From: Stenotrophomonas humi | GTDB lineage: Bacteria; Pseudomonadota; Gammaproteobacteria; Xanthomonadales; Xanthomonadaceae | NCBI RefSeq assembly: GCF_001431415.1 | Contig: NZ_LDJI01000029.1 | Location: 1 to 64,000, forward strand | Length of the DNA stretch: 64,000 bases | Direction of reading: 5' to 3' | Shown: piece by piece, positions 57,042 through 64,000 of the stretch | How positions within the stretch are numbered: the first letter of the stretch is position 1 | Layout: each line of letters starts with the position of its first letter | Notes under the pieces: generated by a model | What the model was told of the DNA's origin: nothing | The model's database searches: none | What the model saw: only the letters and a program-made list of their open reading frames with translations | Translations under genes and position numbers: made by a program

Positions 57042-58082
57042 ATGGCAGCATCCATTCCGCCCATGCCAGAAAAGCCCACCCTCACGCCGCTGGACACCCT
57101 CTGGAAAGCACCGGCGATCATCTGGACGATCCTGGCCGGCGAAGGACTCGCGATCATCCTTGCCCTGGCGCCGGAGCATATCGGCAACCGCTGGGTGCTG
57201 TTCGGCGCACTCTCCCTGATGGTGCAGTGGATCTCGCTGTCGGCACTGGGAGCGCTGTACCTGCTACGCAATCCGTTGTCCCGCCTTCCTCCCACCTGGA
57301 TCGCCAACATCACCTTGCTCGTCCTGGTGGCCTGCAATCTGCTGGTCTGCATCGCCAGCTGGTGGGTACTCAGGAGCCTGCTGCTCATTTCGTCGGAGAA
57401 CTGGCTCCCCACGCTGCTGCGCTTTACCGGCATCGTCATCACCTTCGGCCTCCTAGGCCTGGCCGCCTTCCAGAACCACTGGCGTGCCCGCCAGCTTGCC
57501 GTGCGCGCCAAGCAGGCTGAGCTGGAAGCGCTTCAGGCCCGCATCCGCCCCCACTTCCTGTTCAATACGCTCAACACCGGTGCGGCGCTGGTACACCAGC
57601 GGCCGGAGGATGCCGAGCGCCTGCTGCTGGACCTGGCCGACCTGTTCCGCGCTGCGCTTGCCGGACCTCAGGAAATCCCGCTGGCCGAGGAAATCGCGCT
57701 CTCCCGTCGATATGTGGAGATCGAGGCACTGCGTTTCGGCGAGCGCATGCGCGTCCACTGGGAGCTGCCCTCGCCACTCCCGCAACTGCAGGTACCCACG
57801 CTTTCCATCCAGCCGCTGGTCGAGAACGCCATCCATCACGGCATCGAGCCATCGCCCGAAGGCGGTGAAATCCGCATCTCCGTCGCACAGGGCAAACAGC
57901 AGATCATCGTCACGATCGAGAACGACCTGCCTGCAGCAGGTACGCGGCCGCTGCGCAACGGTCACAAGGTTGGGCTGAAATCCACCAGGGCCCGCATCCA
58001 GGCCATGACCAACGGCGAGGGCGACGTCGTCACTCGCATTGAGAACGGACGGCATATCACCACCGTCACCCTGCCAACCTGA
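57042..58082 (+). CDS. algZ: AlgZ/FimS-type sensor histidine kinase
   Basis: A 346-residue membrane kinase of the LytS/AlgZ class. Four hydrophobic segments lie at residues 22-140 (IIWTILAGEGLAIILALAPE and TLLVLVACNLLVCIASWWVL among them). The His_kinase region starts RAKQAELEALQARIRPHFLF with His171 (RPHFLFNTLNT), and the ATP-binding N box is LVENAIHHGIEP. In Pseudomonas this kinase (FimS/AlgZ) works with AlgR to control the fimU-pilVWXY1Y2E operon. Here it is head-to-head with the same operon, but no response regulator gene follows it; the next gene is convergent ppnN. ATG 57042 lacks a strong ribosome site, and ATG 57063 is an alternative. Confidence 0.85.
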   Translation: MAASIPPMPEKPTLTPLDTLWKAPAIIWTILAGEGLAIILALAPEHIGNRWVLFGALSLMVQWISLSALGALYLLRNPLSRLPPTWIANITLLVLVACNLLVCIASWWVLRSLLLISSENWLPTLLRFTGIVITFGLLGLAAFQNHWRARQLAVRAKQAELEALQARIRPHFLFNTLNTGAALVHQRPEDAERLLLDLADLFRAALAGPQEIPLAEEIALSRRYVEIEALRFGERMRVHWELPSPLPQLQVPTLSIQPLVENAIHHGIEPSPEGGEIRISVAQGKQQIIVTIENDLPAAGTRPLRNGHKVGLKSTRARIQAMTNGEGDVVTRIENGRHITTVTLPT

Positions 58083-58143
58083 GTAGCGCAGCCCCCTTCG
58101 CATTGCACGAAGGGGGCATCCAGGCGCGATCAGGCGCCGACGA

Positions 58144-59538
58144 TCAAGCCACCACCTGGTAGCAGGGGTGGTACTCACCGGAAATCTTCATGCGGCGCTG
58201 TTCGACGAATGCACGCAGCAGCTCATCCAGGGCCTGCATCATCTCGGTGTCGCCGTGGATCTTGAACGGCCCAAACTCCTCGATGCGACGCATGCTTTCT
58301 TCCTTGACGTTGCCGGCAACGATGCCGGAGAACGCACGTCGCAGGTCGGCCGCCAGATCCGGCGCCGGGCGTCCCTTGTGCAGGTTCAAGCCAGCCATGG
58401 CTTCATGGGTCGGCACGAACGGCTGCTGGTACTCCAGCGGAATCTCCACCTGCCAGTTGTAGAAGAACGAATCGCGTTGAGCCAAGCGGAACTCGCGCAC
58501 GCGCTTGATGCCCTGCGCCATCCTGCGGGCAACGCCAACCGGATCGCCGACGACGATCTCGTACCGCTCAGCGGCCTTGTCACCCAACGTCAGGCGGATG
58601 AAACGATCAATCTGCTCGAAGTAAGGCGCCGCGATGGCCGGGCCACTGAGGATCAACGGGAACGGCAGTTCCTTGTTCTCCTCGCGCAGCAGAATGCCGA
58701 GCAGATACAGGATTTCCTCGGCGGTACCCACGCCACCCGGGAACACGATGATGCCGTGACCCAGACGGACAAACGCCTCCAGCCGCTTCTCGATGTCCGG
58801 CATGATCACCAGGTGATTCACGATCGGATTCGGCGATTCGGCGGCGATGATGCCCGGCTCGGTGATGCCGATATAACGCGTATTGGTCTTGCGCTGCTTT
58901 GCATGGGCAATGGTGGCGCCCTTCATCGGCCCCTTCATCGCCCCCGGCCCACAACCAGTGCAGATATCCAGTCCGCGCAAGCCGAGCTCGTAACCCACCT
59001 GCTTGGTGTACAGATACTCGTCACGCGAAATCGAGTGACCACCCCAGCACACCACCAGGTTCGGATCGCTCGGCTGCAGGATGCGCGCATTGCGCAGTAC
59101 GCCGAACACCGCGTTGGTGATGCCGTCGGAGGTTTCCAGGTCCGACGCATATTCCGGGCCCAGCTCGATGGCCATGTAGGCCAGGTCGCGCACCACCGAG
59201 AACAGCAGCTCGGCGATACCGCGGATGATCTCACCGTCGACGAAGGCCGCCGCCGGTGCATTGCTCAGGTCGATGCGGACACCGCGGTCCTGCTGCGTTA
59301 CTTGCACATCGAAATCCGGATAAAGATCGCGCGCAGCACGCGGGTCATCCGACGCGCTGCCACTGGTCAGCACGGCCAGCGCACAACGGCGCAGCAACTC
59401 ATGCATGCCGCCACCGGAGGCGTCGCGCAGCCGCGCCACTTCCGTACGCGAAAGCACATCCAGCCCACCACGCGGGTAGATGCGCGCATCCTGCACCGGC
59501 AGCGCCCTCGCTGCCCCTTCACTCTTGGTCATTTCCAC
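58144..59538 (-). CDS. ppnN: LOG family nucleosidase PpnN
   Basis: A 464-residue protein of the PpnN (YgdH) type. It cleaves nucleoside monophosphates to ribose 5-phosphate and base, and in E. coli is allosterically controlled by (p)ppGpp. The LOG motif FPGGVGTAEEILYLLGILL and the upstream VVCWGGHSISRDEYLYTKQV with TGCGPGAMKGPMKGA identify the family. The long N-terminal (DUF4478-like) and C-terminal (DUF3412-like) regions are both present, so it is the PpnN type and not the short cytokinin LOG enzymes. It converges on algZ with 61 bp between them. The stop lies in the divergence of no other gene. Confidence 0.93.
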   Translation of the reverse strand: MEMTKSEGAARALPVQDARIYPRGGLDVLSRTEVARLRDASGGGMHELLRRCALAVLTSGSASDDPRAARDLYPDFDVQVTQQDRGVRIDLSNAPAAAFVDGEIIRGIAELLFSVVRDLAYMAIELGPEYASDLETSDGITNAVFGVLRNARILQPSDPNLVVCWGGHSISRDEYLYTKQVGYELGLRGLDICTGCGPGAMKGPMKGATIAHAKQRKTNTRYIGITEPGIIAAESPNPIVNHLVIMPDIEKRLEAFVRLGHGIIVFPGGVGTAEEILYLLGILLREENKELPFPLILSGPAIAAPYFEQIDRFIRLTLGDKAAERYEIVVGDPVGVARRMAQGIKRVREFRLAQRDSFFYNWQVEIPLEYQQPFVPTHEAMAGLNLHKGRPAPDLAADLRRAFSGIVAGNVKEESMRRIEEFGPFKIHGDTEMMQALDELLRAFVEQRRMKISGEYHPCYQVVA

Positions 59539-59589
59539 TTCAACTCCTTCTCATTGGCGATCGACTTTAGCGCTGCCCCCATGAAAAGG

Positions 59590-59617
59590 AAAACGGCCGG
59601 GTTGCCCCGGCCGTTTT
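59590..59617. terminator. Rho-independent terminator
   Basis: Perfect 12-bp arms with AAAA/TTTT ends around a TTGC loop. It lies between the Oar-like receptor stop and the ppnN start on the minus strand, so it ends the receptor transcript before ppnN. Confidence 0.88.
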
Positions 59618-59643
59618 CGGTTTACATCCGATCAATCAAGCGA

Positions 59644-62600
59644 TCAGAACTTGTAGCGGAAGCCCACCTGCATCGACCAACGCGATTCCCAATCGGTCAG
59701 GTTGACCTTGGTGACCTTGTTCGCGTCGAAGTTGTAGATGTACTTGCCAGTGGCCTGATCGATACCTGCGAAGGTCGCAGCGCCGCGATCGCTGAACGGC
59801 GAGGCATAGCTGACCTGCCCCCAATCCTTATTCAGCAGGTTGCCGACGTTCATGATGTCCAGCCAGATCTCAGCCTTGTGACCCTTGAAGAAGGTCGGCA
59901 GTTCCTGGCTGATGCGCACGTCGAAGGTGTTGACCCAGGCATTGCGCTGGCTGTTGCGCGGAGCAACGCCACCACGGTATGCCGCCAGACCTTCCTGACC
60001 ATCCAGCCATGCGAAGAAGGCGTCTTCCATCGCCGCACCGCCGGTGAACTTCACGTCACCACGGCCACCCGGCACATAGAACAGGTCGTTGCTGTAACCA
60101 TCACCGTTGGCATCGTTCAGGAAGCGCCAGCTGTACGGCAGACCCGAACGGCCTTCGTAGAACATCGAGAAGGTGGTGTAGTTGTCACCGAAGAACGCCT
60201 TGCGGAACTGCAGGCTGCCGGTGAAACGGTTCTTGATCTCGTAGTTGGACGTACCGGCAACCACGTCATTCGGGTTGAGACCGGCGACGTTGTTCCAGTT
60301 GGAGATGGCACGCGAGGAGGTCAGCGGGCTGACTTCGGTGGCGTCGGTGTAGGTGTAACCCAGCGACCAGCCCCACACATCGGTCAGCGGCTTGCTCAGG
60401 CTGGCGGTGAACTGGGTGCTGCGACCCTTGTCGGTGTTCTTCAACAGAATCACACCGTCGTTGTGCCAGCCGGTCACGTTCTCGTAGCCCGGGATCGTGT
60501 CAGCGATGGCGCCCACGTTGGTGTTGCTGCCTGCACGAACACCGGTGCCGGCGTACGCGTTGGACCAGTACATCTCACGACCGTCCTGACCGCGCACGGC
60601 ATTGACGTTGCCCAGATCCAGGCGCTGGAACGCGATGGCGTCCTTGACCTTGGTATGCAGCAACTCGACCGAGCCCACGATGCCGTACCACGGCAGCTCG
60701 TGATCGAACGCCAGGTTGGCCTTCCACACGGACGGCTGACGGATGCCCTTCTCCATCAGGTTGACCATCATGCTGTAGCCCGAAGCCGGCGACGGTACGG
60801 TCGGGTTGTTCGGATCCAGCGAGACCGGCAGGCTCGCCCAGATCGCCTCGCGCTGCGCCTGCGTCATGCCGGCGGTGATGCGCTGGTTGTAACCGATCAG
60901 GCCGAAACCGCTGTTCTGGTAGGAGTTACCCACCCACACGTTGGCTGCAGCACCCTGGAACAGGCCCAGGCCGCCACGCAGCTGCGTCGGACGCTCGCTG
61001 TCGAAGGTGTAGTTGAAGCCGAAGCGCGGCTGCACCAGTGCCTTGTCCAGGGTCTGACGGTTGTCATAACCGTAGATCTTCTGCACCAGCTCGTTGTGCA
61101 CCGGAACGTCGTCCAGGTCCGGAATATCGACGCGCAGGCCGAACATCAGGTTCAAGTTGTAGTTCACCGCCCAGGTGTCCTGCACGAACAGGCCGGTGTT
61201 GCGGTGCTTGTACTGCATCGCGACCGAATCCATGCCCTTGCCCGGGACCGGTGCATTCAGGTCATACACCCAGTAGTGACCGTTACGGAAATCATCCAGG
61301 TTGGCAAAGCCGTAGGTGCCCCAGATGTTCTGCGCGTACAGGTTGTAGATTTCGTTCGATTCCCAATCAAAACCGAACTTCAGGGTGTGATCACCGATGT
61401 ACCAGTTGGCAGCGCCGTAGGCGTTGGTGGTCTTGGTGCTGATGTCATTGCCGTGACGGAATTCGTCGGCACCGGCATTGAGGTACGGCGGAGCGACTGC
61501 CGAGTTGCCCGGGCCACCGCCGATGATGATCTGCGGCAGCTTCGAGTAAACGTTGCTCAGCGAATCATAGGTGCGACGGCCGACCTTGAACTCGGTGGAG
61601 AAGTTTTCGTTCCAGTCACTGAACAGCTGGATGACGCTGGTCTTCACTTCCTTGTTGATGTCGTACCAACGGCTGCTCAGACCCAGCGCCGGACCGGCGG
61701 TGGAGATGCCGTGGCCACCGTAGGAGGTGGAGCGGCTGCTGCCCACCAGGTTCGGATCAACCTGCTCCAGCTTGGAGAAACGGGCCGAGACGCGGTGGTC
61801 TTCGTTGATGTTCCAGTCCAGCTTGACGGCGTACTCTTCGACTTCCTGCTTGGTTTCAGCAGGTGCGTCCAGCGTGCCGATGTCAACGCCGTAGACGTCC
61901 TTTGCGATCTTCTGGGCTTCAGCGATGAAGCTCGGATCGATATCGACCACGTTGGTCGCATTGGAGCCACGCGGACCGTAGGACTGTGCAGCGCGGCTGC
62001 GCTCGTACTTCTCGTAGTTGGCGAAGAAGAACAGCTTGTCCTTGATGATCGGGCCGCCGAAGGTCGCGCCCCAGGTCTTCTCATCTTCGAAGCCGTTGAA
62101 CTTGGCGTCGGTGACCGGGTGATCACCCACCATGTCCTTGTCACGGTAGGTGCCGTAGACCGAACCGTGGAATTCATTGGTACCCGACTTGGTCACGGCA
62201 TCGACCACAGCGCCGGTAGCGCCGGTGATGGTGGTGTCGTAGTTGGAGACGTCAATGTTGATCGCTTCGATGGCATCCATCGACACCGGCTGACGCATGG
62301 TCGGGAAGCCGTTGGATTCCAGGCCGAAGGTGTCGCTGGTGTTGATGCCGTCGATGCGGATCGCGTTGAAACGCGGGTTCTGACCACCCACGGTCAGTTC
62401 GCCACGCGACTTGTCGCTCTGGCTGATGCGCGGATCCAGACGCACGTAGTCCTGGATGTTGCGGTTGATCGACGGCAGCGCTTCGATCTGCTGCTGCGAC
62501 ACCGAGGTACCGGCACCCATCTTGTTGGCGCTGAACACGTCCGAACCGCCGCCCACAGCCATGACCTGCACGGCTTCCAGCGTGGTCGCGGCAAGATCAC

Positions 62601-62943
62601 CGGCCAGGGTACCGTTGACGGTGTTGGTCTGGCTCAGGCTCAGGTAGACGCCTTCTTCGGTCTTGGTGCCTTCACCGGACTTGTTGATGGTGATGGTGTA
62701 CGGGCCGCCGACACGCAGGCCGCGCGCGTTGTAACGACCAGCCGCATCGGTGGTTGCACGGCTGACCGTGCCCGACTCGACGTGGGTGATGGTGACTTCA
62801 GCACCAGCAACCGGCTGACCACCGTTGTTGGTGACCTGACCGCCGATGCCGGCGGAGGTGTTCTGGGCGAAAGCTGGTGCGGCCGCAAGGGCGACAACCA
62901 GGCCCAGAGCAAGCTTGGACATCCTGATATGAGGGTGATTCAT
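59644..62943 (-). CDS. Oar-like TonB-dependent receptor
   Basis: A 1099-residue outer-membrane protein. Signal peptide ends at APAFA|QN (near residue 27). Residues 31-86 form a carboxypeptidase-regulatory-like (CarboxypepD_reg) domain (GQVTNNGGQPVAGAEVTITH; TTDAAGRYNARGLRVGGPYT). The plug follows, then a long beta-barrel ending in MQVGFRYKF with terminal Phe. This is the Oar-type TonB receptor architecture common in xanthomonads. Start ATG 62943 (MNHPHIRMSKLALGLVV) is used; ATG 62922 would also open the signal peptide. The substrate is unknown. The upstream region carries a Pho-box-like repeat array. Confidence 0.93.
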   Translation of the reverse strand: MNHPHIRMSKLALGLVVALAAAPAFAQNTSAGIGGQVTNNGGQPVAGAEVTITHVESGTVSRATTDAAGRYNARGLRVGGPYTITINKSGEGTKTEEGVYLSLSQTNTVNGTLAGDLAATTLEAVQVMAVGGGSDVFSANKMGAGTSVSQQQIEALPSINRNIQDYVRLDPRISQSDKSRGELTVGGQNPRFNAIRIDGINTSDTFGLESNGFPTMRQPVSMDAIEAINIDVSNYDTTITGATGAVVDAVTKSGTNEFHGSVYGTYRDKDMVGDHPVTDAKFNGFEDEKTWGATFGGPIIKDKLFFFANYEKYERSRAAQSYGPRGSNATNVVDIDPSFIAEAQKIAKDVYGVDIGTLDAPAETKQEVEEYAVKLDWNINEDHRVSARFSKLEQVDPNLVGSSRSTSYGGHGISTAGPALGLSSRWYDINKEVKTSVIQLFSDWNENFSTEFKVGRRTYDSLSNVYSKLPQIIIGGGPGNSAVAPPYLNAGADEFRHGNDISTKTTNAYGAANWYIGDHTLKFGFDWESNEIYNLYAQNIWGTYGFANLDDFRNGHYWVYDLNAPVPGKGMDSVAMQYKHRNTGLFVQDTWAVNYNLNLMFGLRVDIPDLDDVPVHNELVQKIYGYDNRQTLDKALVQPRFGFNYTFDSERPTQLRGGLGLFQGAAANVWVGNSYQNSGFGLIGYNQRITAGMTQAQREAIWASLPVSLDPNNPTVPSPASGYSMMVNLMEKGIRQPSVWKANLAFDHELPWYGIVGSVELLHTKVKDAIAFQRLDLGNVNAVRGQDGREMYWSNAYAGTGVRAGSNTNVGAIADTIPGYENVTGWHNDGVILLKNTDKGRSTQFTASLSKPLTDVWGWSLGYTYTDATEVSPLTSSRAISNWNNVAGLNPNDVVAGTSNYEIKNRFTGSLQFRKAFFGDNYTTFSMFYEGRSGLPYSWRFLNDANGDGYSNDLFYVPGGRGDVKFTGGAAMEDAFFAWLDGQEGLAAYRGGVAPRNSQRNAWVNTFDVRISQELPTFFKGHKAEIWLDIMNVGNLLNKDWGQVSYASPFSDRGAATFAGIDQATGKYIYNFDANKVTKVNLTDWESRWSMQVGFRYKF

Positions 62944-63068
62944 TGGTTAGGTAGCCTCGAAACGAGTTGGCGATTGAGAAAAAACGCGATCCTTCAGCCC
63001 CGGGGTCAACCGGGCGCCTGATCGGCTTGAATCTGGGGGTCCCTTACCGAGGCGGTTGCAGCCGCAAC

Positions 63069-63120
63069 GGTTAAGATAAGGTTAACACGGTAATGACTGT
63101 TTATGACTGGAATAAGACAG
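63069..63120 (-). promoter_or_regulatory. Repeat arrays upstream of the Oar-like receptor
   Basis: Minus strand: three spaced heptads CTGTCTT, CAGTCAT, CAGTCAT (63114-63120, 63103-63109, 63093-63099) at 11- and 10-bp spacing, similar to the PhoB half-site CTGTCAT. Next to them GGTTAA is repeated at 63069 and 63080 (11-bp spacing). Both lie 126-178 bp before the receptor start. The Pho-box match is imperfect. Confidence 0.35.
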
Positions 63121-63163
63121 TCGTGCGGCACTGCAGCAAGACAAAAACCGCCAAATCAATCGC

Positions 63164-63757
63164 TTAATGGATCGACGCGAGGTAGGCCGTCAATCCATCC
63201 AGCAGCATCTGCACCGAAATGGCGACAAGCAGCATGCCCATCAGCCGCTCCAGCGCGATCAGCGCGCGCGACCCCAGCAGCCGGTAAAGCAGCGGTGCCG
63301 ACATCAGGATCGCGGCCGTGGCACCCCATGCCAACAGCAGCGCCAGGCTCCAGTCCCCCAGCCGATGCGGCTCGTTGCTGCCCATCAGCATCACCGCCGC
63401 CATGCCGGAGGGCCCGGCCACCAGCGGGATGGCCATCGGCACGATGAAGGGCTCGCCGTCGGGCACCGCCCCCATCAGACCTTCCGGCCGGGGAAAGATC
63501 ATGCGGATGCCGATCAGGAACAACACGATACCGCCCGCAATGGCCACCGATTCCTGGCGCAGATGCATGAGTTCGAGCGCATAGCGGCCGCCCCACAGGA
63601 AGCCCATCAGCACGACCAAAGCAATCAGCAGCTCGCGGATCAGCACCACCCGCTGCCGCCGAGGCGTCAGCGGCTTGAGCAGGCTCAGGAAGACGGGGAT
63701 GTTGCCCAGCGGGTCCAGGATCAGGAACAGCATCAAGGCTGCCGACAGGACAGTCAC
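63164..63757 (-). CDS. MarC family membrane protein
   Basis: A 197-residue MarC-type (UPF0056) inner-membrane protein with six hydrophobic segments. Blocks: FLILDPLGNIPVFLSLLKPL, ESVAIAGGIVLFLIGIRMIF and PMAIPLVAGPSGMAAVMLM. The function of the family is unsettled; a link to multiple antibiotic resistance was withdrawn for E. coli MarC. GTG 63757 is chosen because it overlaps the stop of the upstream SDR gene (GTGA), which implies coupling; the frame continues to 63787. Confidence 0.88.
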   Translation of the reverse strand: MTVLSAALMLFLILDPLGNIPVFLSLLKPLTPRRQRVVLIRELLIALVVLMGFLWGGRYALELMHLRQESVAIAGGIVLFLIGIRMIFPRPEGLMGAVPDGEPFIVPMAIPLVAGPSGMAAVMLMGSNEPHRLGDWSLALLLAWGATAAILMSAPLLYRLLGSRALIALERLMGMLLVAISVQMLLDGLTAYLASIH

Positions 63758-64000
63758 GCAGGCAGTTCCAGCACCCTTCCCCGCCACGGCGCGCCGCCGG
63801 CCGCCAGCAGCTGCACGCAGGCCTCGGCGTAGTTCGCCGGGTCGACCGCCACCGCATCTTCTTCATGAGTGAATGCGCGCGCGCGCAGCCCGGTGCGCAT
63901 CGGCCCGGGCTGGAGACCGCTGACCCGGACCGGCCCGTTGCCGAGCTCGTGATGCAGGGAGTCCAGCAGGCCCCGCAAACCGTACTGGGCCACGCCGTAG
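63754..64000 (-). CDS. SDR family oxidoreductase, 3' part only
   Basis: The 3' part of a short-chain dehydrogenase/reductase gene; its 5' end lies beyond the window. The visible 81 residues begin in the active-site helix, YGVAQYGLRGLLDSLHHEL, and continue with VRVSGLQPGPMRTGLRARAF, the usual PGxxxT/xMRT region after the active site. The Tyr of the YxxxK motif is visible but the Lys position is Gln (YGVAQ). If confirmed with the full gene, this would affect catalysis. It overlaps the MarC gene by 4 bp. Confidence 0.8.
   Translation of the reverse strand, partial: YGVAQYGLRGLLDSLHHELGNGPVRVSGLQPGPMRTGLRARAFTHEEDAVAVDPANYAEACVQLLAAGGAPWRGRVLELPA

Noticed and set aside
58168..63021. A 1617-codon open frame on the plus strand
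   Set aside because: It runs antisense through ppnN and the Oar-like receptor, both with clear domains. Its product has no recognisable motif and its length comes from GC-rich codon bias on the other strand.

Overview
The window is about 64 kb of GC-rich chromosome from a gammaproteobacterial xanthomonad, most likely Stenotrophomonas. The evidence is the set of conserved housekeeping neighbours, two TonB-dependent receptors of xanthomonad type (one Oar-like), and two short palindromes carrying a GTAG head of the kind known as Stenotrophomonas REP elements (15501-15522 and 25288-25309). I see no prophage, insertion sequence, CRISPR array, rRNA or tRNA. The gene content is chromosomal core plus surface-structure loci.

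Layout. 0-3 kb: dienelactone hydrolase/HIT pair, a small membrane protein, dcd and an Mrp-type ATPase. 3-9 kb: TonB-dependent receptor, secreted S9 peptidase and Sel1-like protein. 9-15.5 kb: phytoene-desaturase-like oxidoreductase and two M13 metallopeptidase paralogues, the second with a broken zinc motif. 15.5-24 kb: rhomboid protease, ATL protein, DMT exporter, gor, dadA-like, DUF418, slyD and two NlpC/P60 proteins. 23.8-31.1 kb: a Fap-type functional amyloid locus with its own enhancer-binding regulator. 31.4-37.7 kb: dicarboxylate/amino-acid symporter, alkaline phosphatase, tilS-xseB-ispA. 37.8-48.1 kb: DUF4870, pmbA, darP, tldD, yhdP, rng and maf, an order largely shared with enterobacteria. 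48.2-50.1 kb: SIMPL protein and a TonB-like protein. 50.4-58.1 kb: minor pilin operon fimT-pilV-pilW-pilX-pilY1-pilE, divergent from an AlgZ-type kinase. 58.1-64 kb: ppnN, an Oar-like TonB receptor, a MarC protein and the 3' part of an SDR gene.

The most interesting system is at 23.8-31.1 kb. Six minus-strand genes match the order of the Pseudomonas fapABCDEF amyloid operon. The third encodes a large secreted protein with three Fap-type repeats, the second a smaller three-repeat protein, the fourth a C39 peptidase and the last a coiled-coil/beta-barrel outer-membrane protein. A good -24/-12 sigma-54 promoter lies just upstream of the first gene, and five copies of a (C/G)TG-type 9-mer ending in ACA(G/C) lie 60-190 bp further upstream. 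The convergent gene encodes a VpsR-like sigma-54 enhancer-binding protein with an intact GAFTGA loop. This gives a self-contained, testable circuit from regulator to amyloid export. The amyloid subunits are diverged: they contain no cysteine, and the major subunit carries an Asn-Thr tract encoded by a hexanucleotide microsatellite.

Other points are a predicted inactive M13 homologue (HEVSR in place of HExxH), an AlgZ-like kinase head-to-head with the pilin operon it may control, and a possible Pho-box-like repeat array before the Oar-like receptor.
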